A DNA stretch of 64,000 nt from Amorphophallus konjac (lineage: Eukaryota; Streptophyta; Magnoliopsida; Alismatales; Araceae): NCBI GenBank assembly GCA_022559845.1, contig CM040117.1, positions 17,942,856-18,006,855 of the forward strand, written 5' to 3'. Both the position numbers and the translations under genes were made by a program. Under the pieces are notes generated by a model. The model saw only the letters and a program-made list of their open reading frames with translations, was not told the DNA's origin and ran no database searches. Below are positions 10,854 through 20,335 of the stretch, piece by piece. Every line of letters begins with the position of its first letter. The stretch's first letter is position 1.

Positions 10854-13306
10854 GATTTGCTTTTGCAGGTGTGCCTTGGAGTCATAAGAAATAAAGAGGG
10901 GTTCAATAAATTCAAGGCACATGCATGTTGGTAAAAACCCCAGTTTCTATTTTCACTGCTATATTTGTTAACTGTCATTTTTCCCTTGATAGCTGCATAT
11001 CGAGTCAGATTAGATTCATATGTTCATTGCTTCAGTTGCTTGAATAACAAAGAAGGAATCTTTGAAAAATTGATATGTCATGCAAGTTATGCTCTAAATT
11101 GAAAAGTATGTTGCATATACTTTCATGTCTACATACGTCATTTGCATTATTTTCAATAAATCTCTCAATGCATATATCCTCTTGCATGCTTATTGAAAAG
11201 TCATTGCATACATTTTCATTGTCATGCTGAGGTTGAAAAACCATTGTTCACATATAAGATTGCATTTGCTATGCACTTTCATACATGACCCAAATGGTAT
11301 ATTAAATGGTACATTGGGAGAAGGACAGATCATTTCTGTCTTGAAACCCACACTATGTGTGAGGTGATTTTTAAGACCTTCGCTCTTCGCCTAGTACCAT
11401 GGGTCAAATTGCATATAGAGCATTTAGATTTTCATGAGCATAGTTCAAAAATTCCCCATGTGATTTTCATGTTATATTTGATGTCTCAGTACCTTTAGTT
11501 AGGGAGGGTCCCTGCATTTCATAGTTTAGTCATGTGAATTTATATCATTTCAAACATTCATGAGCTTAGTTCAATAACTCCTGCACAGTCTTCATGTCAT
11601 GTTTGATGATCGGTGCAATTAGATAGGGGGAGTACATGATCATGCATACATCTGTTGGATTGCATAATCATGTGTCAAAAGTTCAAGTTCATCTGAAATG
11701 CATGTACACTCTGCTTTTGCACAAAGAGAAATATAACTTCTGTAAGGCTCTTTCAGTAGAGCAAGTGAGTCGACACTCCTCTCAGCTGCATCGACCTCAG
11801 TGCATACTTGTCCAAAACAGACATTTTGGAAAATTGTTGTACTTCGACCTCTATTCACAACAGGTCAACACAGTTAATTCATGATGCTTGTTTATTGTGA
11901 AATTCATGCACCTAGTTAGGGGGAGTTCTTAAATGAATGACTTGAAATTGTCTCATGTTTTCTGGAAATGAATTATATGCAAATTGTTGTAGCTGAATTG
12001 ATCTTGATGTTGTTCCAATCCTTGGATCAACCATTATGCTCAACAACTTGGTTGAAAGTCTCTGAAAATCCTGCAGTAGCTTATGGCACTTGATGATGTG
12101 ATTCTTATGACATGTAGTAATTCTAAGAACTTGAAATGATGTTCCATTAATTTGCTGTAATAAACTTGTCTGAATGATTTCTTGAACAAGTCTTGATAGC
12201 AACTGTATGCCTAACTTCACATTTAAACACAACTGCATATCTGATAAATCAAATGGATCTTCGAATCCTTGAAATGTTTTAAAAATTTGCTTTTGCGCAA
12301 TCTCTGAAAACACATGGGTTGCATTGCTTATTTCGGATCTTGTATACATCCTGGTTCATAAAGGTAATGAACTGTTAAGATGTGCAAGTCATTAGAAGTA
12401 TGAATCAACTTTTGCATATTGTATTGCACTCCATGTAGATTATGGGCTGCATACATCAAAACTCATGCATTAGATGCATTAGGGTCATTCAAATGAAAAT
12501 TGAACTCTTGAATTTTTGTCTGCAATGCATTTAGAACATTCAAAATAAAATCTAAAATTTTGCACAGTCATTGCATTTTGCGTTGCATCTACAAATGCAT
12601 TCCACTGTGTGCTTGCATGATAATATATGCTACACCCCGTCCTTGGAAACTCTAAGACTCTATACTTCTTGTTAAATAACTCTGCATTTGGGACATTACT
12701 AGTGTGCCTCATGTCACACTCAGGGGGAGTATATACTTAATAAGTGCATCATGATGGGGGGAATTGCACTACCATGTATTCAAGTATGTTTTTGGTATAC
12801 ATACTAATCAAATTCGCACACTTCATGCACGAAACGTTAAAATGAGTGTTAGTTATAGGAATATAGATGGTTCTTTTTAACACTCTACAGAAATTAGATT
12901 TACTGCATGGATGTTAAAGATGCAGTTGAGGAAAAAGCTATCTGCCTCTGCATGATAAGTTTGATAAAAAGAAAGGCAGAGCAATGCTCAGTTGCACCGA
13001 GTAAAGTGGATACACGTCACTTGAGACGTAATGTGGTTCATCTCTGAAAAGTGCTACTCACTGAGTAAGTTGGATACACGTCACCTGAGACATGATGTGA
13101 TTCAATTCTGAAAAGTGTTGCGCTTGAGTATCTCCATTCAAAAGAGGTGAGATGGTTAATGCTCTGAGTAACCGGGGAGTCTGGCATGAGCCCCATGTAT
13201 CTACTCGTGTAAAAAGGAATAGACTGAACCTGATCACTCACTATCTATTGTGAAAATGTTTGAAAGGAAAAATCAAAAATTTGTGATTAAGGCAGTGTGA
13301 AGCCTA
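10854..13306 (+). other. Element A 3' internal non-coding region (left part)
   Basis: AT-rich, no credible ORF. Contains PPT-like AGGGGGAG repeats at about 11628, 11914 and 12721 and a GGGGGG run at 12755. Three copies of a 'GAGTAA...GGATACACGTCAC.TGAGAC' module occur at about 13000, 13060 and 13160, related to modules in element B near 19498 and 19598. Ends at the insertion of B. Confidence 0.7.
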
Positions 13307-13429
13307 TGTTGTGCCCCTGTGATTTTGATGATAGCAAACACTATGAGTCAGCATTGTATATCATGAACATCTCTGTCTAAATGAAAGTCCTACTTGAGCA
13401 TATAGGAAGTCAGTGCATTCGGCTATTTC

Positions 13430-14290
13430 ATGCATACAGTAAGTCTGTACAATCGTTTATGCATATACAGTGTCTTGCACGTAAAGTCTATACATGGTGC
13501 ATTCATGCATATAAAGTCTATACACTCTGTTGCATACAGATGTAAGGCAATGTCATGTACTCAAAGTCCATACATGCACACGCATAGTCTGTGCATTGTG
13601 CATTCTTGCATAACTCCAGACTTAGCAATTCTATACAACGTCATGCATATAGTTGGTGCACGATTGTCTGGAGCATATAGTCCGTGCACAACTGCATTCT
13701 ACAAAGTCCATGCAACCCTTTTGCTTCATGCACGACAAGTATGTACATCGCTACATGCATCACTTAAAGTCTGTACAGAGTTCTGCATAGTTTGCATCGG
13801 TCAAGTCTGTACATCGCTGCATGCATTTCTTCAAGTCTGTACATGGTCTTGGCATATGCACACACAAAGTCTATGCATCGGTCAAGTCTATACATTGCCG
13901 CCTGTGCTTGTATCACTTGCCAAGTCCATACATCGTGTGCATTCACACATCATCGATAAGTAGCGAAGTCTATACATTCTTTGCTGTAATCTTCATGCAT
14001 ATGCAAAGTCTGCACATTGCGCTCCGTCTCACTTAGCATCTCATATTAAGTCTATACATCGTCTGCCAACAAGTGCATCATTCTCCGTCTCACTTAGCGT
14101 CTCATGTCAAGTCTGAACATTGCAATCCGTCTCACTTAGCATATCATGTTGTGTCTCAACATACACTCCAGCGTCTCATGTTGCATACACTAAGTCTATA
14201 CATCACATAGATATGTTTGTGCATCAAGTCTATACATTATTGCATCATATGCCATCAAGTCTATACATTCTTGTTTAAACTACAAACTTA
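13430..14290 (+). repeat. AAGTCTRTACAT repeat field in U3 of LTR B
   Basis: About 20 variants of AAGTCTATACAT, AAGTCTGTACAT and AAGTCCATACAT at irregular 20-60 bp spacing, often followed by CG or TG, with TGCATGCAT-like interludes. The 3' LTR repeats the field at 20460-21310. Spacers differ in length and sequence. Confidence 0.85.
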
Positions 14291-14467
14291 CTCAGTGCAT
14301 CCTCGTCTGACCTGATAGAATATCTGCTCGAGGAAATTGAGAAGGGCACGTGATCCAAGAAGCCAGGATCGTGACACGTGTAGTGCAGCAGGCTGAAATG
14401 CTGCCACGTGGTCAAGGCGTTTGGGCGGGAATCGTGGAGAGCACACGCCCTATTTGTTTGCTGCTGC

Positions 14468-14474
14468 TATAAAA
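14468..14474 (+). promoter_or_regulatory. TATA box of 5' LTR B
   Basis: GCTATAAAATGAAG precedes a GA-rich leader. The corresponding box of the 3' LTR is at 21497-21503. Confidence 0.75.
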
Positions 14475-14916
14475 TGAAGACCTCTCCATCAGGAGAGAGT
14501 GATCGTGATCAAAAGGAGAAGAGAGTGAATTAGAGCCTGCACGATCCAGAAGAAAAAGAAAAAGAGTGAAGAAGAGAAAAAGAGAAGAAGAATAAAAAGA
14601 AAGAGGAAGAGAAGCAGAGAGGAGAAGAAAGAAGTTGCAGAAGAAAAGGAGAGAGAGAGAGAGAGCTTGTGAGGATCGAGAGAAAAAGAGAGAGAAGAGT
14701 AGAGAACTGAAGCCTTCATTGAAGATTTGTTCTTCTGGTATTTGGATCAAATCCATGCCAGATTGCTCCTTGACGAGCTACACTTTGTGGATTTCATTTC
14801 CAGCTTTCTGATTGCTGTATTTTCTTTTCTTGTTTTTACTTTACACTTCCTTGGCTTGCTTCTTTTTCCGATACTCTGTAGTGAGGTCGGGGTTCCTCCT
14901 GTTGGTTCAGAAGAAG

Positions 14917-15293
14917 GGAGATTTTAATCTCCGGTTGCAAGTGACGGTGTGTCACTTGTGGGTTCCCTCTGGGTTTCAGAGGAAGGGAGTCTCTGACTCC
15001 AGGTTTGCAGGTAGTGGTTGCTACCTGTGGGTTCCCTCCTGGTCTGGAGGAAGAGAGACGTTTGTCTCTGGTTTCTAGTGATTGTGTGTCACTAGGGTTT
15101 CCCTCCTGGTCTGGAGGAAGAGAGACGTTTGTCTCTGGTTTCTAGTGATTGTGTGTCACTAGGGTTGCCCTCCGGGTTGGAGGAAGAGGGGAGGTTGTTC
15201 CCCTGGTCAAGCTGTTAGGCAGCACCTGTTTGCAGACTGAGTCTGTGGTTCTAGCTTTTACTAGTGGAAGCCTCACTCCGATTTGGAGTGAGG
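14917..15293 (+). repeat. Hairpin series in R/U5 of 5' LTR B
   Basis: At least thirteen inverted repeats in a row: GGAGATTTTAATCTCC (14917), CAAGTGAC/GTCACTTG (14938), CCTCTGGGTTTCAGAGG (14966), GGAGTCTCTGACTCC (14986), CAGGTAG/CTACCTG (15008), CCTCCTGGTCTGGAGG (15035), AGAGACGTTTGTCTCT (15054), CTAGTGA/TCACTAG (15075), the last three repeated once (15103-15163), CCTCCGGGTTGGAGG, GGGGAGGTTGTTCCCC, and a final stem CCTCACTCC/GGAGTGAGG (15271-15293). The 3' LTR has the same at about 21950-22324, where the final stem reads CCTCATTCC, keeping pairing through a G-U wobble. Confidence 0.8.
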
Positions 15294-15691
15294 GGTGGAC
15301 GTAGGTCTGTGGACTGAACCACCTAAAAATCCTGGTGTTCTATGGTTTGCTTTTGCGTTCTACTCCATATCATCTACCTCCCATTCACAGGTTATGCATG
15401 CGTGATTATTTGTGTTATCCTGGGGAGTTAACTTGATTGTGAAGTGCTTGTTCATACGCTCAGTAGAACTTCTTCTGTTGTGTGAGTCTGGTTTCTCAGT
15501 TCATGGTTGTGAAAAGAGAGAAGCTCCGTTGTTTCATTAGTTTATATTGAGTTCAGTTAAAAGTCTATTCTGTGTGACAGCTTATTGTTGAGTGCTCAAT
15601 TGATTAAGCCATCTGAGATTTTAATTCCGCAATATTTTTATCGGGTATTCATTCACCCCCCCTCTGAATCCGGGCCTTGCACCCCAACAAT

Positions 15692-15703
15692 TGGTATCAG
15701 AGT
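15692..15703 (+). promoter_or_regulatory. Primer-binding site of element B
   Basis: TGGTATCAGAGT two bases after the LTR end: initiator tRNA-Met type, last base changed compared with element A. Confidence 0.88.
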
Positions 15704-15853
15704 GGGTTGTTGTGCATAGGATCTAACAATTCGCAGCAGATCCTGCATCTTCTGTGGTGCATTTCAGTGTGGGTTTCTTGTGCTCGGTGTTTTATTTCAC
15801 TGATTTAGTGTCTTGCTTTGCTCATCTATTTTCGGTGCATTTATCATCTCTCT

Positions 15854-18319
15854 ATAGCTCATCCACCGATCTTCAGAGGTAATGACTTTGACATATGGCT
15901 GGAAAAGCTGCATCGGTATGTAAGGACAATTGATCCTGATCTTTGGAAGGTGATAACTCACGGTCCTCATAAATTATCGAGGGATGTATCTAAATGGACC
16001 GATAAGGATAGATTGAAAGACTCTGTCAACTCTAGAGCATTAGATTTAATGAAAGCATCACTTGACAGAGCTCTAATTTCATGTGTTTCTTCTTGCAGGT
16101 CTGCCAAGGAGATTTTAGAGAAACTGAAGCTTACCAGGAATTGCAACACATGTCTGATGGTTGACGATGATGGACAACAAGAAGAAAATGAAGAAGAAGA
16201 TGAAGATGAGGTACCTTCTGAATTTGATAATTATGATATGAATGATTGGATTGTAGCATACAATGATTTGCTTGATTCTTACGAAAAGTTGAAAAAATGA
16301 AATAAATCTCTAAAAAGGAAGTTGAATGATCATGTGAATGTTAATTCTGGAGGTGAGGATATGGAAATTCTGAAGACAGAAAATGAGATATTCAGAAGAC
16401 AACTAAAAGAGTTTGATTCTGTTACTTCAGATCTAGATCATTTGAAATCTGAGAAAGAAATGCTTATGAAACAAATTGGTTTACACAAAAAGGAAAATCA
16501 AGAGCTTGCTTGTGAAATTACTGAACTAAAGGAAAGACTTAGCTTGATTGATGATGATCAGGCTCATAACGATAATGTAGTTCAGAATGAAAAACTGGTA
16601 AAAGATTTAGAGTGTGTTAGCTCTGAATTGAATGTCTTAAAATCTGAGAATGAATGTCTTAGGAAACAGAGCTCAAAAGTCAATGATGAAATTACATGTG
16701 AATCTGTTTGCAAGGATTGCTCATGTCTAAAAGAAGTTAACGAGAGTCTTCATATTGATCTTGAATGGTATAAGGATCTAGTTGCCTCATTAAGAAATGA
16801 GAATAATGAATTGCTCAATAAAAGTTTGAAAGATGAACAGAGAGAAGAAATTCTAATAGAACAGCTAAGTTCCATTACTAATGACGAAAATTCTGCTGAA
16901 CAAATCAAAAATTTGAAATCTGAAAATGAAAAATTGAAACTGATACAAAAAGGGAATGAAGAGTTGAAGTAATTAAACACTGCTATGTCAGAGAGACTGC
17001 TTGCTCTAGAAAAAGGAAAATATGTTGTTGATGGAAATCAATTTGAAAATCAGCTCAAACTCAAACAGGAAAATGAAACATTGAAAAGTCTGAATGATGC
17101 TCTGCATAACCAGGTCATTTCCTATGAAACTGAAATTGTTGGCCTAGAACTTAATGTTTCAAAACTTGAATATGAAATCTCTGACTTGAACAAATCTCTT
17201 GAAAAATTTGTGAGTGGAAAGGATAATTTGGATAAGCTCCTTGGTTGCAAAATTAATTTCCAACGTGAGGGTCTGGGTTTTAACCCAGCTAATAAAAAGA
17301 GCCTTGACAGTAAGCTTCACACTTCATTTGTGTATAGTTCTGAGCCAACTAGCACATCTAGTGTACCTATCTTCGAATCTAGTGCTCAGAAAAATCAAAA
17401 ATCTACTGTCAATTCCAAATCTGCAGAACAAATTCAGAAACTGAAAAGGAATGAAAATCTTCAGAAAAAGAACAAAAACACTCCTGCTGGTACAAAGAAA
17501 GCTGCACACAAGACACATGATCTCTCACACACTCATATTAAAAAAGGGTCATGTTATTATTGTGGGATGGTAGGTCACATAATGGAACATTGCAGATTGT
17601 TGTTAAAGGATGAGCATCCTAGTGAAACATTGCATTCTAGAAAGTCCTTTCATAGAAACCATGCTACTAGGAAGCCTGATGCTTCATGTTACTATTGTGG
17701 TAAGCATGGTCATCTCATGAATGCATGTTTTATCATGAAAGAAGACAATAAACTGCATGCTAGGTCTTCTATGCATTTTCATGGTTCATACGGAATTAAA
17801 CCCAAGTCCAGTCAGCACACTATGTACTCTAACTGCAATAAGCCTGGGCACAAGGCTGTTGAGTGCTGGTCAGGAAATTACTGGAATAATTCTGAATCAA
17901 GCAGCAAGCACCTCAGGTGCTTTGAATGTGGCAAGTATGGGCATATAGTCAGGGACTGCTGGTATGTTCAGGGAAATCACATAAATTCCAAATCTGCTAA
18001 ATTCCCTAGAGCAAGACCTGCAAATATTTTATACTTCAACTGTGGTAAGCAAGGTCACAAATCTGCTGAATGTTGGCTGATTAAGAATAAGAAACAAACT
18101 GTTCATGCATACAACAGAAAATCTTATGATCATGTTTATAGACCTCATACTGCTGTTACTATGCATCATAAGAACCAGAAATCAGTCATTTCATGTAGAT
18201 ATTGTGGGAAATTTGGACATTCTATGGACAACTGTCACCTGATGGATCATGATGATAACTTTGCTAAAAGATTGTTCAGAACACCTGTCAGGGTTAACGC
18301 AAGACCCAAGGTTGCTTAG
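15854..18319 (+). pseudogene. Element B gag-like protein: coiled coil plus six zinc knuckles
   Basis: One frame without shifts from 15854 to the stop at 18317, about 820 codons, broken only by TGA at 16298 and TAA at 16970. The position aligned with A's ATG reads ATA here, so the start appears lost; the open frame merely extends upstream to a TTG at 15818. Domains in order: Sirevirus/copia Gag N-domain (PPIFRGNDFDIWLEKL, TIDPDLWKVI, SAKEILEKL), acidic stretch (EENEEEDEDEVP), about 350 residues of coiled coil, then six knuckles between about 17550 and 18240: CYYCGMVGHIMEHC, CYYCGKHGHLMNAC, YSNCNKPGHKAVEC, CFECGKYGHIVRDC, YFNCGKQGHKSAEC, CRYCGKFGHSMDNC. Knuckles three and five have Tyr for the first Cys. 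Probable RNA-binding particle protein. Confidence 0.88.
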
Positions 18320-20321
18320 GTCCCTACAGGATCAAAATGATCAAAACGTTGCAGGTGTGCCTTGGAATGAACAAAGAGGGGTAATTTAGCCAAGGCACTC
18401 AAAAAGGAAAACCCCAGGATTCTACTCTTCAGGTCAGTTCTTAACACTGTTTAAATTCCATCATCTGAAAATTGCTTGTTTGAGATGGTTGAGCATCCTA
18501 TTGATCTGATTTGTGTAAAACTTTCTGAAAATTTGAAATGAACTCGATGCATTTGATAGTTTCTCTCTCTGATTGAACAAGCATGAATTCTCCTTGAGCA
18601 TAAACTTTAAAATCATGAGCAGTGCTTTAATTGCATGTCATGCACTTTGTCAGGGGGAGTTTGACTGTTGTTGCATTTGAAGAGTAGTGCATGTCATAGA
18701 ATTTGAAAAACCTAAAAGGATATTCCATTGCATCTAGACAGGGGGAGCATTCCTGTTTGATCACTTCTTCACCTCTTGAACTCATTCTGTCTAGCAATCT
18801 GATCCATTCTCTTGGCAAATGTGTGGTTCACTTGAATTCACTGCTGTCTCCACTTGTGTAGCTGTTCTGTCTGTACTCCAGACTCAGATATTAATTTCTA
18901 AACTGTACTGTTCTAATGTTCAACCCTTGTCTCATCATGATTGCTTTCTGCTATTCTCTCAATAAAAATGCTTTGTTGACTCCACTGATTTGCTGCAATG
19001 TCAATGTTGATTCATCTGAATGAGGAAAAATTTTAGTCAGTGCACCCTAATCATAAATTAGAAATATTCTGAAAAGAAGAATATTCTATTATACTGGCTT
19101 AAGAATGTCTGATGAATCAAATTGATTTAAGACTAATGTATTCATTAAGTTTTCATCTAAAAGACTTGAAAGTATCTGAATCATTTGTTTAATAAATCTT
19201 AACCAACTATCTCATGTAATTTCATGCAAAACCTTCTGAAATCTGAAATTTTAAAACCATGGCTTTCCTTGGTTAAGATACATGTAGTTGGTATTGTTCT
19301 TAAACTTTTCAGTGATCTGAGAAATGTCTGTATAATCTGAAAATACTTGAAAGAAATCTTGGTCAGAGCAATGACTTTGGTCACAGAGAAACTAGGTTCT
19401 CTATCAAAGAAATAGAGCAAGCCCATGTCATGAAGTGCCATAGTTACCTCTCTTATAAAAATGATTGAAAATCTGGCAGAGCAATGGCATGGTTGTGTTG
19501 AGTAACTGGGGATTCTGGCCTCTGATCAAGGTGTCTCCTCATGTAAAAAGACACTCCAAATTGCTAACTCTGTTCTCTTTGAGAGGCAATATGGTTGTCA
19601 CACTGAGTAACTGGGTCACTTCACCTAAGACGTGTTGTGCCTCACGTAAAAAGGTGTTGACTTAACCAAACTTGCTCAAGAAATAAGTGCTAATCAATAG
19701 ACATTTCTGAAAAACTAAAGATAAAGTCAGACACATTTATCTCTGTTTAATCTCAATACTATCTTGTGTAACTTCCAAAGAAGTTATTGAATTTTAATTG
19801 AGTAAGATGGAGGGAGTTTAAACATGAATATTAGATGAGTTTTTGTTTGGTTCATTTCTATTAAAAGATGTTTCAGATATGAGTAATGAAATTTTCTGAT
19901 AAACTTTGGATTCATCATTCTTAAATCATGATAGTACGTTAAAGATCATTCATAATCTATTATAACTGAAGAGTCTGAAATCCGTTTATCAAGATTTATG
20001 AATTTGGTGTGCTGATAAAAATCCTTCTTCCTCATCCATTCATTGCCATCTGAATCAAATGCATTGTGCTTACAGATTGAGGTATTCTTGATTATCCCTA
20101 TGCTTTTGTTGATATCTCCTTTCATCATAATTGGTTTCAGCCTTCAGAACTTTTCTGATCTTTATTCTCAAAGGGGGATATTATTGCCAAACGGGGAGAC
20201 TTTCATTCAATCATTACATGCATATTTGTATTTCTCATCTCAAACTATTTTCTTTTTGATGAAGTCAAAGGGGGAGAATAGTTTGACATGAGTCAGTGTG
20301 ACTCATAGTGTTGCCATCATC
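18320..20321 (+). other. Element B 3' internal non-coding region
   Basis: About 2 kb with no credible ORF. PPT-like repeats at 18653, 18738, 20173 and 20270 precede the true PPT. Two copies of a module 'GAGTAACTGGG...GTAAAAAGG' at about 19498 and 19598 resemble the module in A at 13000-13230. The final stretch TTTTTGATGAAGTCAAAGG followed by GTTGCCATCATC is shared with A and typical of Sirevirus 3' ends. Confidence 0.7.
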
Positions 20322-20335
20322 AAAAAGGGGGAGAT
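20322..20335 (+). promoter_or_regulatory. Polypurine tract of element B
   Basis: AAAAAGGGGGAGAT directly before the 3' LTR start TGTTGTGCCCC. Primes plus-strand DNA synthesis. Confidence 0.88.

Larger units (their letters stand above)
13307..15689 (+). repeat. 5' LTR of element B
   Basis: Starts TGTTGTGCCCC, ends CCAACA. U3 (13430-14290) is filled with about 20 copies of a motif near AAGTCTRTACAT plus CCGTCTCACTTAGC repeats. TATA box at 14468, a GA-rich leader at 14490-14700, a hairpin series at 14917-15293, and the conserved GAACCACCTAAAAATCC block at 15316. ORFs such as the Ser/Leu/Phe-rich minus-strand ones at 14412-14756 are antisense readings of the GA-rich leader. Confidence 0.9.

Noticed and set aside
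13430..14290. Possible CRISPR-like array (AAGTCTATACAT repeats)
   Set aside because: Repeats are 12 bp, imperfect, with irregular spacing, inside an LTR duplicated at 20460-21310, in plant DNA.
14412..14756. Minus-strand Ser/Leu/Phe-rich ORF resembling a membrane protein (also 21518-21787)
   Set aside because: Antisense of the GA-rich leader of LTR B, present in both LTRs; hydrophobicity follows from poly-pyrimidine composition.
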